Source of the DNA: an uncultured Bacteroidales bacterium
GTDB lineage: Bacteria > Bacteroidota > Bacteroidia > Bacteroidales > Bacteroidaceae
Length of the DNA: 42,235 bases
Direction of reading: 5' to 3'
NCBI GenBank assembly: GCA_902782245.1
Contig: CACZMI010000022.1
Coordinates: 1-42,235 of the forward strand
This document shows positions 15,664 through 25,029 of this stretch, piece after piece. The notes beneath the pieces are model-generated. The model was not told where the DNA came from. It saw only the letters and a program-made list of their open reading frames with translations, and searched no databases. Made by a program: the position numbers and the translations under genes. Positions within the stretch are counted from its first letter, which is position 1. The number at the start of each line of letters is the position of its first letter.

Positions 15664-15693
15664 CGTGCCTGTTCCCGAAAGGGTGCGGGCACG
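15664..15693 (+). other. Leader hairpin upstream of moxR
   Basis: CGTGCC (15664-15669) pairs with GGCACG (15688-15693). Inside, CCC-GAAA-GGG makes a GNRA tetraloop. It sits right at the predicted 5' end of the operon mRNA, where it could stabilise the transcript; there is no T run, so it is not an obvious terminator. Confidence 0.5.
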
Positions 15694-15720
15694 GACTGAC
15701 TAACTGATAAATACAATCTT

Positions 15721-16716
15721 ATGAGTGAAAACGTTGACATTAGGGAACTGAATGAGCGCATTGAGAAACAGAGCGCATTCGTTACCAACCTGATGGCCGG
15801 TATGGATCAGGTTATCGTAGGACAGAAACATCTGGTTGAATCTTTGCTTATAGGCCTTCTTTCTGACGGCCACATATTGCTGGAGGGCGTTCCCGGCCTG
15901 GCCAAGACACTTGCCATCAAGACTCTTGCATCACTGATTGATGCCAGTTTCAACCGCATACAGTTTACCCCGGACCTGTTGCCTGCCGATGTCGTAGGTA
16001 CAATGATCTATAGCCAGAAGGATGAGACTTTCCTTCCCAAGAAAGGACCTGTATTCGCCAACTTTATATTGGCCGATGAGATTAACCGTGCTCCGGCCAA
16101 GGTCCAGAGTGCTCTGCTCGAGGCCATGCAGGAGCGTCAGGTAACACTTGGCGGCGAGACATTCAAACTCCCCAAACCTTTCCTGGTAATGGCCACACAG
16201 AACCCTATAGAGCAGGAGGGTACATATCCTCTGCCCGAGGCACAGGTGGACCGTTTTATGCTCAAGGCCGTTATTGATTATCCCAAGATCGAGGAGGAGA
16301 AAAAGATTATCCATCAGCAGATACATCATGAGATAGGTACCGTAAAACCTGTAATGAGCACCGATGACATCATCGAGGCCCGCAAGGTGGTTGACATGGT
16401 ATATCTGGATGAGAAGATAGAGCAGTACATAGCAGATATAGTATTTGCTACCCGTTATCCTGAGAAATACGGTCTTAAAGAAGTAAAGGAACTTATATCG
16501 TTCGGCGGATCTCCCCGTGCATCAATCAACCTGGCTCTTGCCGCACGTTCATATGCTTTCATCAAACGCCGCGGTTATGTAGTACCTGAGGATGTGCGTG
16601 CCATCGCCCATGATGTATTGCGTCACCGCATTGGCCTGACATATGAGGCCGAGGCAACCAATGTAACACAGGACGAACTTGTCAGCCGCATTCTGAACAA
16701 GGTTGAAGTACCTTAA
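15721..16716 (+). CDS. moxR: MoxR-family AAA+ ATPase
   Basis: A 331-residue AAA+ ATPase, a chaperone-like partner of von Willebrand (VWA) domain proteins. The Walker A motif is GVPGLAKTLAIK (about 57-68) and the Walker B motif is ILADEINRAP. The segments QERQVTLGG and ATQNPIEQEGTYPLPEAQ are MoxR signatures. It is the first gene of the bat operon, followed by a DUF58 protein and then the VWA proteins BatA and BatB, the classic arrangement. It is thought to remodel or activate a metal-dependent partner through the VWA proteins; the client is unknown. Confidence 0.93.
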   Translation: MSENVDIRELNERIEKQSAFVTNLMAGMDQVIVGQKHLVESLLIGLLSDGHILLEGVPGLAKTLAIKTLASLIDASFNRIQFTPDLLPADVVGTMIYSQKDETFLPKKGPVFANFILADEINRAPAKVQSALLEAMQERQVTLGGETFKLPKPFLVMATQNPIEQEGTYPLPEAQVDRFMLKAVIDYPKIEEEKKIIHQQIHHEIGTVKPVMSTDDIIEARKVVDMVYLDEKIEQYIADIVFATRYPEKYGLKEVKELISFGGSPRASINLALAARSYAFIKRRGYVVPEDVRAIAHDVLRHRIGLTYEAEATNVTQDELVSRILNKVEVP

Positions 16717-16742
16717 TTTAACTGCCTTGTAATCAGTTTAGT

Positions 16743-17612
16743 ATGGAAACAAGTGAACTGATATCTAAGGTCCGGAAAATTGAGATTAAGACCCGTGGTC
16801 TGTCCAGTAACATTTTTGCCGGTCAATACCATACAGCCTTTAAAGGACGCGGTATGGCATTCAGTGAGGTGCGCGAGTACCAGTACGGTGACGAGCCCCG
16901 TGATATTGACTGGAATGTTACCGCCCGCATGAACAAACCCTACTCAAAGGTTTTTGAGGAGGAGCGTGAACTTACTGTAATGCTCATGGTGGACGTATCG
17001 GACAGCCTTAATTTCGGTACGCAGGTAATGATGAAGCGTGAGATGGTTACGGAGATAGCAGCCACGCTCGCATTTGCCGCTATAGAGAATAACGATAAGG
17101 TGGGGCTGCTGTTCTTCAGTGACAGGATAGAGAAGTTCATACCGCCCAAGAAAGGCCGCAAACACATACTCTACCTTATCCGTGAACTCCTTAACTACGA
17201 GCCTGAGAGCAAATCCACAGATATAACCGTCCCGTTGGAATTTCTTACCGGAGCCGTAAAGAAACGCTGTACCGCTTTCCTGCTGAGCGATTTCATTGAT
17301 CAGCATGATTACAGGAATGCTCTCACGATTGCAAACCGCAAGCATGACGTGGTGGCCATACGCGTATATGACAGGCGTATGGAGGAACTTCCCGATGTGG
17401 GACTCATGAGACTGACCGATGCCGAGAGCGGGCAGGAGATGTATATCGATACCTCATCGGCTGCTGTCCGTAAGGCTCACCGTCAATGGTTTGAGGACAA
17501 CACTGCACGTATACAGGACTGTCTTACGCGCAGCAGCGTGGATTCGGTATCCGTTAGAACCGACCAGGATTATGTAAAAGCCCTCATGGGACTTTTCGCA
17601 AAGCGTAATTGA
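16743..17612 (+). CDS. DUF58 domain protein of the bat operon
   Basis: A 289-residue soluble protein. The DUF58 core is clear: FKGRGMAFSEVREYQYGDEPRDIDW near residues 34-58. A VWA-like fold follows, beginning LMVDVSDSLNFG. DUF58 proteins are nearly always next to moxR, and the two probably act as one unit. No signal peptide or membrane span is visible, so it should stay in the cytosol. It sits between moxR (26 bp gap) and a membrane protein gene (7 bp gap). Confidence 0.9.
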   Translation: METSELISKVRKIEIKTRGLSSNIFAGQYHTAFKGRGMAFSEVREYQYGDEPRDIDWNVTARMNKPYSKVFEEERELTVMLMVDVSDSLNFGTQVMMKREMVTEIAATLAFAAIENNDKVGLLFFSDRIEKFIPPKKGRKHILYLIRELLNYEPESKSTDITVPLEFLTGAVKKRCTAFLLSDFIDQHDYRNALTIANRKHDVVAIRVYDRRMEELPDVGLMRLTDAESGQEMYIDTSSAAVRKAHRQWFEDNTARIQDCLTRSSVDSVSVRTDQDYVKALMGLFAKRN

Positions 17613-17619
17613 GCGTTAA

Positions 17620-18699
17620 ATGAAAAGATTCATCATATTTCTGTTCTTATTGAGTCTGTATCCGATATCACTGATATCGGCCCAGAATGTCATTGTAAAG
17701 GCTGAACTGGACTCAATGATGATGTGGGTGGGACAGCAGACCGGATTGCATGTGGAGGTTACGTGTGATGCCGGAAAGACTGTTTCTTTTCCCGCATACC
17801 GCGACACCATTGTAAAAGGTCTTGAGATTATTCCGCCGGTTGTTACCGATACCCAATACATCAACTCAAACCAGCGGATGGTCATTTCACGCCACTATAC
17901 CGTAACATGCTTTGATTCGGCTCTTATCTATATCCCGTACATACCCGTTACAGTAGACGGTCAGGAGTATCAGTCCAACCGTCTGGCTCTGGCATTCATG
18001 TCGTATGATATCCCTGAGGAGAACGCCAAACAGATATTCGGCCCCAAGGAGAACATGAAGACTCCGGTTAAGATGTATGAAGTAAAAGGGCTGGCATATT
18101 ACTGGCTGTTGGCGGCATTGGCCATAATAGTTGCTTTGTATCTTATTGTAAGATATCGTGACGACAAGCCCATAATCAGGAGAATAAAGATTGAACCCAA
18201 GGTGCCTGCACATATACGTGCCATCTCCGAGATAGAGGAGCTAAGACAGTCAGGAGGCCCTCATAACGAGGATTCCAAAGCCTATTATACCCAATTGACC
18301 GATATCTTGCGTGAGTATATCAACGACAGGTTCGGCTTCAATGCTACGGAGATGACGTCGTATGAGATCATGGAACGTCTTGAGGAGAGTCGTGACAGGG
18401 AGTCTCTGAATGAACTGCGCGACTTGCTCTCTACAGCCGATATGGTCAAGTTCGCCAAGTTCAAACCGATGCTGAACGAGAATGACCGTAATCTTGTCAA
18501 TGCTATGGAATTTGTCAATGACACCAAGATAGAGGTGTCGCCCGATGAATTGCAGCCCAAGGAGGAAGAGACGGTCATAGAGGTTAAACGCAGTAAGGGA
18601 GCCAGGGCATTGCTGCTGGCGGCAGGAATCGCTTTATCTCTGGCCGGAACGGTGTTCTTTGTGCTGGCGGTACTGAAATTGTATTATCTGTTTTTCTAA
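17620..18699 (+). CDS. Bat-operon membrane protein (BatD/DUF4381-like)
   Basis: A 359-residue protein with a signal peptide (about 1-21, ending LISAQ), a periplasmic beta-rich part resembling the N-terminal portion of BatD, a membrane span at about 158-180, a cytosolic helical domain, and a second hydrophobic segment at the very end (about 330-358). Genes of this type lie between the DUF58 gene and batA in many Bacteroidota and are usually left as hypothetical. Its layout suggests an inner-membrane part of the Bat complex. It lies 7 bp after the DUF58 gene and 12 bp before batA. Confidence 0.75.
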   Translation: MKRFIIFLFLLSLYPISLISAQNVIVKAELDSMMMWVGQQTGLHVEVTCDAGKTVSFPAYRDTIVKGLEIIPPVVTDTQYINSNQRMVISRHYTVTCFDSALIYIPYIPVTVDGQEYQSNRLALAFMSYDIPEENAKQIFGPKENMKTPVKMYEVKGLAYYWLLAALAIIVALYLIVRYRDDKPIIRRIKIEPKVPAHIRAISEIEELRQSGGPHNEDSKAYYTQLTDILREYINDRFGFNATEMTSYEIMERLEESRDRESLNELRDLLSTADMVKFAKFKPMLNENDRNLVNAMEFVNDTKIEVSPDELQPKEEETVIEVKRSKGARALLLAAGIALSLAGTVFFVLAVLKLYYLFF

Positions 18700-18711
18700 A
18701 AAACAAGAGTC

Positions 18712-19710
18712 ATGACATTTGCAAACAGCGCATATCTTCTTCTGATGCTTTTGGTCATACCGTGTGTGATATGGTATGTCTTGAGAGCAAACAGAAGGCG
18801 TGCCACGATGTCCGTACCGACACTCTCTATGTACGGCGGCATGAGAAAAAGCTGGAAATATTACCTGATACACGTTCCGTTCATCCTTGACATGGCGGCA
18901 ATTGTCCTGCTGTCACTGATTCTTGCCCGTCCTCAGACTACTGACCGATGGCAGGATACGGAGATAGAAGGTATAGATATAATGCTGGCTGTAGATGTCT
19001 CAACCAGTATGCTTGCCGAGGATCTTAAGCCCAATCGTATAGAGGCCGCCAAGCAGGTGGCATCGGAGTTCATCAACGGACGTCCCAATGACAACATAGG
19101 TCTTACCATATTTGCAGGTGAGGCTTTTACACAATGTCCGATGACGGTTGACCATACCGTGTTGCTCAATATGTTCCAGAACGTGAGCAGCGATATAGCC
19201 GCAAAGGGTATCATAGAGGACGGAACGGCAATAGGAATGGGCCTGGCCAACGCAATCAGCCGTCTCAAGGACAGTCAGGCTAAGTCAAAGGTTATCATAC
19301 TGCTTACCGACGGATCCAATAACCGCGGAGAGGTTTCACCCATGACAGCTGCCGAGATGGCCAAGAGTTTCGGCATAAGGGTTTATACCATAGGAGTTGG
19401 TACTAACGGCACCGCTCCGTATCCTGTCCAGGGAGCATTCGGCAAACAGTATATAAATGTAGCTGTCGAGATTGATGAGAATGTACTCCGTCAGATTGCC
19501 CAGACTGCAAGCGGACAGTATTACCGTGCTACAAGCAACAGTAAGCTGAAGGAGGTATATGAGGAAATAGACAAACTGGAGAGGACCAAACTTCAGGTTA
19601 AGGAGTTCAGCAAGAACCAGGAGGAATATCAGCCGCTGGCGCTTGCTTTGCTGCTGTGCCTGCTGCTGTCCATCCTGCTTAAACAGACCGTGTTGCGTAC
19701 TATACCATAA
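18712..19710 (+). CDS. batA: BatA, inner-membrane VWA-domain protein
   Basis: A 332-residue protein with N-terminal membrane segments (about 5-22 and 55-75), a VWA domain, and a C-terminal span (about 306-324). The metal-binding MIDAS motif is complete: DVSTS at about 95-99, a threonine in GTAIGMG and the aspartate of LLTDGSNNRG. Bat proteins were linked to aerotolerance in Bacteroides fragilis and to stress resistance in spirochaetes; the molecular task is not settled. It is 12 bp before batB, its close paralogue. Confidence 0.92.
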   Translation: MTFANSAYLLLMLLVIPCVIWYVLRANRRRATMSVPTLSMYGGMRKSWKYYLIHVPFILDMAAIVLLSLILARPQTTDRWQDTEIEGIDIMLAVDVSTSMLAEDLKPNRIEAAKQVASEFINGRPNDNIGLTIFAGEAFTQCPMTVDHTVLLNMFQNVSSDIAAKGIIEDGTAIGMGLANAISRLKDSQAKSKVIILLTDGSNNRGEVSPMTAAEMAKSFGIRVYTIGVGTNGTAPYPVQGAFGKQYINVAVEIDENVLRQIAQTASGQYYRATSNSKLKEVYEEIDKLERTKLQVKEFSKNQEEYQPLALALLLCLLLSILLKQTVLRTIP

Positions 19711-19722
19711 AAAGGAGTCACT

Positions 19723-20763
19723 ATGTTCAAATTCGCAAATCCCGAATATCTCTATCTGCTGGTACTGGTTCCGGTTCTGGTGGCATTGCATGTGTTCTCC
19801 AACATAAGCCGTCGCCGTAAACTGCAGGAGTATGGTGACAGGGAACTCCTGTCCCGCCTTATGCCCGATGCATCGGTCGGTCGTCCCAATATCAAGTTCT
19901 GGTTGCTTTTTGCAGCCTACACCTTATGCTGCTTCCTTCTGGCCAGACCGCAGTTCGGTTCCAGGCAGGAGACTGTAACTCGCAGGGGAATAGAGACCGT
20001 CATAGCATTGGATATATCCAATTCTATGCTTGCCGATGATGTAGCCCCCAACAGACTTGAAAAATCCAAGCGCATCATATCCAATCTGGTAGACCAGTTC
20101 AAGGATGACAAGGTAGGCCTGATTGTATTTGCAGGTGACGCTTTTGTACAGTTGCCCATAACAAGTGATTTCATATCGGCCAAAGTATTCCTGAATGCCA
20201 TATCTCCGGCGCTGATTAACCGTCAGGGAACCGATATAAGGGCTGCCATAGAACTTGCCACCCGCAGTTTCACACCCAGCGAGGGGGTGGGTAAGGCCAT
20301 CATAGTGATAACGGATGGCGAAAACCATGAAGGCGGTGCTGTTGAGGCCGCCCAGGCTGCGGCCGAGAAGGGTTATATGGTATATGTGATGGGAGTAGGC
20401 CTGCCGTCCGGATCGCCTATACCGGGTGACCGGAGAGGCGAGTTCCGCAGGGACCGCGAAGGCAATGTGGTGGTTACACGTCTGGATGAGGAGATGTGCC
20501 GTAACATCGCTGCTGCAGGTAAGGGTGCGTATTTCTATGTGGATAACTCCAATGCTGCCGAGAAAGCTCTGCAGAAGGAGATTGACAAATTGGCCAAGGC
20601 CGATGTCGAAACCACCGTTTATACAGAATATGATGAACAGTTTGCAATAATTGCCTGGATGATACTGGTAATACTGCTCGTTGAGATAATTATCTGTGAG
20701 AGCCGCAATCCCAGACTCAGGAATTTCAGTCTGTTCAATATTGATGAGGAGAAAGTAAAATGA
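19723..20763 (+). CDS. batB: BatB, inner-membrane VWA-domain protein
   Basis: A 346-residue paralogue of BatA. The first residues FANPEYLYLLVLVPVLVAL form a membrane segment, a second span lies near 60-75, and a C-terminal span lies near 308-325. The MIDAS residues are present: DISNS, GTDIR and ITDGENHEGG. BatA and BatB probably pair through their VWA domains at the membrane. The last 4 bases overlap the batC start (ATGA), so translation of batC is probably coupled. Confidence 0.92.
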   Translation: MFKFANPEYLYLLVLVPVLVALHVFSNISRRRKLQEYGDRELLSRLMPDASVGRPNIKFWLLFAAYTLCCFLLARPQFGSRQETVTRRGIETVIALDISNSMLADDVAPNRLEKSKRIISNLVDQFKDDKVGLIVFAGDAFVQLPITSDFISAKVFLNAISPALINRQGTDIRAAIELATRSFTPSEGVGKAIIVITDGENHEGGAVEAAQAAAEKGYMVYVMGVGLPSGSPIPGDRRGEFRRDREGNVVVTRLDEEMCRNIAAAGKGAYFYVDNSNAAEKALQKEIDKLAKADVETTVYTEYDEQFAIIAWMILVILLVEIIICESRNPRLRNFSLFNIDEEKVK

Positions 20764-21503
20764 GAAAGATATTGTTGTTCTGCCTTTTGACAGCATCCGT
20801 TGCAGGTGCTTACGCACAGCGTTCGGACCGTTCGTTCGTACGCAAGGGCAACCGTATGTTTGAGGACAGCCTTTTCATAAAAGCCGAGGAGAATTATCTC
20901 AAGGCTCTGGACATGAACCCGGAACTCAATGAGGGATACTATAATCTGGGAAATGCATATACCGCTCAGCAGAAGCCCAATGAAGCCATAGAGCAATACC
21001 GCAAGATGGCGAATATCCTTGAAGGCAAGAAGAGAGATCTTATGGATGACCCGTCGGCTTCAAAGAAAGAACTTGACCGTTGCAGGCAGGATCTGGCCAA
21101 GACTTATCACAATACCGGAGTGGTCTATCATATGTGTGAGCAGTATGACAAAGCCGTGGAATCCTATAAGCAGGCGCTCAGAAACAATCCTCAGGATGAT
21201 GAGACCCGCTATAATATGATATTGGCACAGCGTATGCTCCAGCAGCAACAGCAACAGCAGAATCAGCAGCAGGACCAGCAACAGCAGGAACAGCAGCAGG
21301 AACAGGATCAGCAGGAACAACAGCAGCAGGAGCAACAGCAGCAGGAACAACAACAGCAACAGCAGCAGGAACAGGATATGTCAAAGGAGAATGCCGAGCA
21401 GATTCTGGAGGCTGCAATGCAGGATGAGAAAGAAGTTCAGGAACGGGTTCAGGAGCAACTTATACAGGCTCAGCCCAAGAAACCGTTGGATAAAGATTGG
21501 TAA
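20760..21503 (+). CDS. batC: BatC, TPR protein with glutamine-rich tail
   Basis: A 247-residue protein with a signal peptide (1-20, ending GAYAQ) and tetratricopeptide repeats (about 25-160: YYNLGNAYTAQQKPNEAIEQY, NTGVVYHMCEQYDKAVESY and others) that bind partner proteins in the periplasm. At about 161-205 there is a striking low-complexity run of Gln broken by Glu, Asp and Asn, encoded by CAG/CAA repeats. Gln-rich tails occur in other BatC proteins, but this one is long. It overlaps batB by 4 bases and is followed 1 bp later by batD. Confidence 0.88.
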   Translation: MRKILLFCLLTASVAGAYAQRSDRSFVRKGNRMFEDSLFIKAEENYLKALDMNPELNEGYYNLGNAYTAQQKPNEAIEQYRKMANILEGKKRDLMDDPSASKKELDRCRQDLAKTYHNTGVVYHMCEQYDKAVESYKQALRNNPQDDETRYNMILAQRMLQQQQQQQNQQQDQQQQEQQQEQDQQEQQQQEQQQQEQQQQQQQEQDMSKENAEQILEAAMQDEKEVQERVQEQLIQAQPKKPLDKDW

Positions 21504-21504
21504 T

Positions 21505-23367
21505 ATGAATATACTCAAAAAGACAAAAGGACTGTTAATTGCGGCCGCGCTGATTCTGTTGGCTGCAGTGAGAGTCGTTGCCCAGGATGTAACCTTTACC
21601 GCTCAGGCTCCAAAGGCTGTGGTGGTGGGTGAACGCTTCAGGATAACATATAAGGTTGATACACGCGACGTAAAGGAGTTCCGTGCTCCGGATATGAAGA
21701 ATATTCAGGTCCTTACAGGTCCGGCCACTTCTACCTCGTCCAGTACCACTATTATTAACGGTCAGGTTACCAACAATGCCACTGTAACTTATACATTCAC
21801 TGTAGTTGCAACTGAAGAGGGTGATGTTGAACTGGCCGGTGCAACAATAAAGGCAGGCAGCAAACAGATAACCTCAAACAAACTCACCATCAAGGTGCTG
21901 CCGCCCGATCAGGCCACGCAGGCCAGTCAAGGGCAGGGGGGTGCCCAGTCCTCAAACAGACAGTCGTCCGGACAGGGTTCTCAGACCGTCGGAGCCGATG
22001 ACCTGTTTATGCTGGCAACCGTAGATAAAACCACCGTTTATGAACAGGAGGCTGTCCTGCTGACATATAAGATATACAAGTTGCCTTCGGTGGACCTCCA
22101 GACCATGAGCAACAAGATGCCTGACCTGAAGAACTGTCATGTTCAGGAGGTGGAACTTCCGCAGAACAAGGAGTTCAATCTGGAGCATTATAACGGGCGT
22201 AACTATCAGACTATGGTCTGGGCCCAGTACGTACTCTTTCCTCAGCATTCGGGCGAGTTGGAGATACCGTCAACTCCGTTTGAAGGAACCATTGCACAGC
22301 GCGTTGAAAACAATAGCGGAGACATATTTGACATGTTCTTCAACTCTACCAGATACGTAGAGGTAAAGAAGGACCTTACTTCACGCAGTATCAAGATCAA
22401 CGTCAAACCTCTGCCGCAGGGTAAGACAAGTGCTTTCTATGGCGGAGTGGGTGATTTCAGCATCAGTTCCACCATTAGCAGTACCGATGTAACTGCCAAT
22501 GATGCCGTAACAGTAAGAGTGATACTGTCCGGTACCGGAAATCTGAAACTGATCAAGACACCGGAGATTAAGTTCCCCCAGGATTTTGATATCTATGATC
22601 CCAAGGTAGATAACAAATACACTATCAAGGGTGGTCGTCAGACCGGTAATAAAGTGTATGAATATCTTATAATTCCGCGTCATGCCGGACAGTACACCAT
22701 TCCGGCGCTGGAGTTCCAGTATTTTGACCCCAAGAGCGGATCTTACAAGACCGTAAAGACCGATGAATACACTCTTAACGTAGCCAAAGGGCAGGGTGGA
22801 GGTGACTCTCAGGGCTCCGTTTCTTATGTCAGCAAGGAGGACCTCAAGTTTGTAGGACAGGATGTCCGGTTCCATGCAACACCGCTCAGACTCAAGTCCG
22901 ACAGCTCAAATTTCTATGGTTCGGCACTGTTCTGGCTCTGCCTGGCTTTGCCGGTAGTGATTCTTGCGGTAATAGCGGCTATCTCCAGAAAACGCGTGGC
23001 CGATAATGCCAATATCGCCAAGGTACGTGCCGGAAAAGCAAATTCCGTTGCTGCAAAACGCCTCAAGGTGGCACGTAAACTGATGAAGGAGAACCGTAAG
23101 GATCAGTTCTATGATGAGATGATGCGTGCTCTTCAGGGCTATTTCGGCGATAAGCTGTCAATTCCGGTAGCCGAACTCTCCAAAGACAATATCGAGGCCG
23201 AACTTAAACGCAGAAATGTGGCCGATGAGCCTGTACGGCAGGTGATTGGTCTTTTGGATGACTGTGAGTTCGCCCGTTATGCTCCCGGTGACGATACAGG
23301 CCGCATGGACCGTCTTTATGAAGAGGCTGCACATGTGATAAGTCAGATTGAAAACACCATCAAATGA
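21505..23367 (+). CDS. batD: BatD, aerotolerance membrane protein
   Basis: A 620-residue protein with a signal peptide or anchor (about 1-25, ending VVAQ), a long periplasmic part with immunoglobulin-like beta domains (VVGERFRITYKVDTRDVKEF and later repeats of the same kind), one membrane span at about 473-494, and a cytosolic helical tail. It matches the BatD family. A Gln/Ser/Gly-rich linker lies near residues 133-155. I start at ATG 21505, right after the batC stop; the frame is open further upstream inside batC but with no signal peptide there. Confidence 0.9.
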   Translation: MNILKKTKGLLIAAALILLAAVRVVAQDVTFTAQAPKAVVVGERFRITYKVDTRDVKEFRAPDMKNIQVLTGPATSTSSSTTIINGQVTNNATVTYTFTVVATEEGDVELAGATIKAGSKQITSNKLTIKVLPPDQATQASQGQGGAQSSNRQSSGQGSQTVGADDLFMLATVDKTTVYEQEAVLLTYKIYKLPSVDLQTMSNKMPDLKNCHVQEVELPQNKEFNLEHYNGRNYQTMVWAQYVLFPQHSGELEIPSTPFEGTIAQRVENNSGDIFDMFFNSTRYVEVKKDLTSRSIKINVKPLPQGKTSAFYGGVGDFSISSTISSTDVTANDAVTVRVILSGTGNLKLIKTPEIKFPQDFDIYDPKVDNKYTIKGGRQTGNKVYEYLIIPRHAGQYTIPALEFQYFDPKSGSYKTVKTDEYTLNVAKGQGGGDSQGSVSYVSKEDLKFVGQDVRFHATPLRLKSDSSNFYGSALFWLCLALPVVILAVIAAISRKRVADNANIAKVRAGKANSVAAKRLKVARKLMKENRKDQFYDEMMRALQGYFGDKLSIPVAELSKDNIEAELKRRNVADEPVRQVIGLLDDCEFARYAPGDDTGRMDRLYEEAAHVISQIENTIK

Positions 23368-23377
23368 TCAGATTATT

Positions 23378-24181
23378 ATGAAGAAGATAATTGCACTCTT
23401 GTTGACAGTTCTTCCCGTTGTGGCATATGCACAGGAAGATGAGAGCGGAATGACCAGAATCGTGACCGATTCCACAGCCGTGGACAGGGTTTATACATTG
23501 GCTGATGCCGACAGCGCATATATTCAGGGTGATTACCTGACTGCTATTGATATATATCAGTCTGTAATTGAGAACCAAGGCGTTAATGCCACCTTGTATA
23601 TGAATCTTGGTAATTGCTGGCTCAAACGCGATGAGATAGCCAAGGCTATTCTTTATTATGAGCGAGCCTATCTTCTGGATCCGTCAGATCCCGATATCAG
23701 ATTCAACCTGGACCTTGCCCGCACTAAAACAGTTGATAAGGTAAATGCTGTAAATCAGTTGTTTATAGTAGTGTGGTTTAAGAAACTCCTGGCAGTTCTT
23801 GATGTAAACGGATGGGCTGTGATGACTGTAATCCTGTTTGCACTGACAATAATACTGACAGGAGTGTTGCTATTCTCAAAGAAATTAGGATTAAGGAAAA
23901 TATCTTTTTCTTTTAGTGTCTTTTTCTTGCTTTTATCCATTTTATCTTTTATCTTCGCTACAACGCAGATGGGAGATATCCGGGAGCGTGACACCGCAAT
24001 AATCATGTCGCCCAGTGTTACGGTCAAGAGTACACCCACCAGCGCCGGTACAGACCTGTTCATCATTCATGAAGGACGTAAGGTTAAGATACTTGATTCT
24101 TCAATGAAAGAGTGGGTGGAGATAAGACTTGAGGACGGAAATACAGGCTGGATACCGGTAGATGTTATGGAAATTATTTAA
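23378..24181 (+). CDS. batE: BatE, TPR and SH3-like membrane protein
   Basis: A 267-residue protein with a signal peptide (1-18, ending AYAQ), TPR units (about 40-115, including LYMNLGNCWLKRDEIAKAILY), two membrane spans (about 145-168 and 178-200), and a C-terminal SH3-like domain (about 205-267, VTVKSTPTSAGTDLFIIHEG...GWIPVDVMEII). This is the usual BatE layout. I start at ATG 23378, because the upstream in-frame ATG overlaps batD and would bury the signal peptide. Confidence 0.88.
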   Translation: MKKIIALLLTVLPVVAYAQEDESGMTRIVTDSTAVDRVYTLADADSAYIQGDYLTAIDIYQSVIENQGVNATLYMNLGNCWLKRDEIAKAILYYERAYLLDPSDPDIRFNLDLARTKTVDKVNAVNQLFIVVWFKKLLAVLDVNGWAVMTVILFALTIILTGVLLFSKKLGLRKISFSFSVFFLLLSILSFIFATTQMGDIRERDTAIIMSPSVTVKSTPTSAGTDLFIIHEGRKVKILDSSMKEWVEIRLEDGNTGWIPVDVMEII

Positions 24182-24191
24182 AGGAATATGA

Positions 24192-24902
24192 ATGACTGAA
24201 TTACAGGGTCTCATAGAGACAGACAGATTGGCCACGCTGTCAATTAATGGCAGCGAATCCCTGTTCTGGGATGGGGTGGCCAATATATATACTTCAGCCA
24301 TAGTTTGGATTCCTCTTGCCCTGTTTGCTATCTTACTGTTAATCAGGAATATAAACCCTAAGAAATTATTGCTTGTATTACTGTTGGTGGCAGTCACCGT
24401 TCTTTTGTGCGACCAATTGTCATCATCGGTTTGCAAGCCGCTTTTCCATAGACTCAGACCCACACGTGATCCATATATATTAAATATGGTGGATACCGTA
24501 AACGGCTATCGTGGAGGACTTTACGGCTTTTTCTCAGGGCATGCGGCCAATTCTTTCGGTCTGGCATCGCTGTTCATGTGGCTTGTAAGAGACAGATGGT
24601 TTAGTCTGTCAGTTGGCATTTGGGCTATAATAAACTCACTGATAAGAACTTACTTAGGCGTTCACTTCGCGGGAGATATTCTTGTAGGCGCCATTGTGGG
24701 CAGTATTATCGGCAGTTTAATGTACTGGATATATTACATGACAACGCGTAAGGACCGCAGCCGTCGCAACGTTCATGATTCAAGTCTTCTTTACACAAGG
24801 ACCGGATTCATGCGCAGTGACGTGTTTGTGTTCATGTGTGTCTTGTTTGGTACTTATTCGGTAATATTTATAGGTTCCTGTATAACTCAGGGAATTGCGT
24901 GA
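24192..24902 (+). CDS. PAP2-family membrane phosphatase
   Basis: A 236-residue protein with about six membrane spans. The three PAP2 signature motifs are present: KPLFHRLRPTRDP, FFSGHAANS and RTYLGVHFAGD, whose histidines do the phosphate transfer. Such enzymes remove phosphate from lipid substrates such as undecaprenyl diphosphate, phosphatidate or lipid A; which one cannot be told. It begins 10 bp after batE, so it is probably the last gene of the bat operon, although it is not a classic bat gene. The structured element at 24907 starts just after the stop and may end the transcript. Confidence 0.87.
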   Translation: MTELQGLIETDRLATLSINGSESLFWDGVANIYTSAIVWIPLALFAILLLIRNINPKKLLLVLLLVAVTVLLCDQLSSSVCKPLFHRLRPTRDPYILNMVDTVNGYRGGLYGFFSGHAANSFGLASLFMWLVRDRWFSLSVGIWAIINSLIRTYLGVHFAGDILVGAIVGSIIGSLMYWIYYMTTRKDRSRRNVHDSSLLYTRTGFMRSDVFVFMCVLFGTYSVIFIGSCITQGIA

Positions 24903-24906
24903 GAAC

Positions 24907-24960
24907 TTTTGGAGCAGTGAGAGCCATCAAACTTGTTTGTTTGGCCGAGTCGCGACAAAA
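24907..24960 (+). repeat. Structured element, left copy, upstream of the HTH gene
   Basis: The element reads TTTTGGAGCAGTGAGA, then a palindromic core (24923-24945, arms with CAAAC/GTTTG and GCCA/TGGC), then CGAGTCGCGACAAAA. A second copy lies at 25322-25379 in opposite orientation. Both outer boxes are conserved; the cores differ in sequence but both stay self-complementary. The ends TTTTG and CAAAA can also pair. Confidence 0.8.
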
Positions 24961-24997
24961 GTCATGGAACGAAGTGACATATTTTAATATTTATAAC

Positions 24998-25005
24998 TAG
25001 ATTTG
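24998..25005 (+). promoter_or_regulatory. -7 promoter box for the HTH gene
   Basis: TAGATTTG matches TAnnTTTG and lies 24 bp before ATG 25030, downstream of the left structured element. Confidence 0.5.
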
Positions 25006-25029
25006 ATAAACTACCTAATTTTTAAGCTT

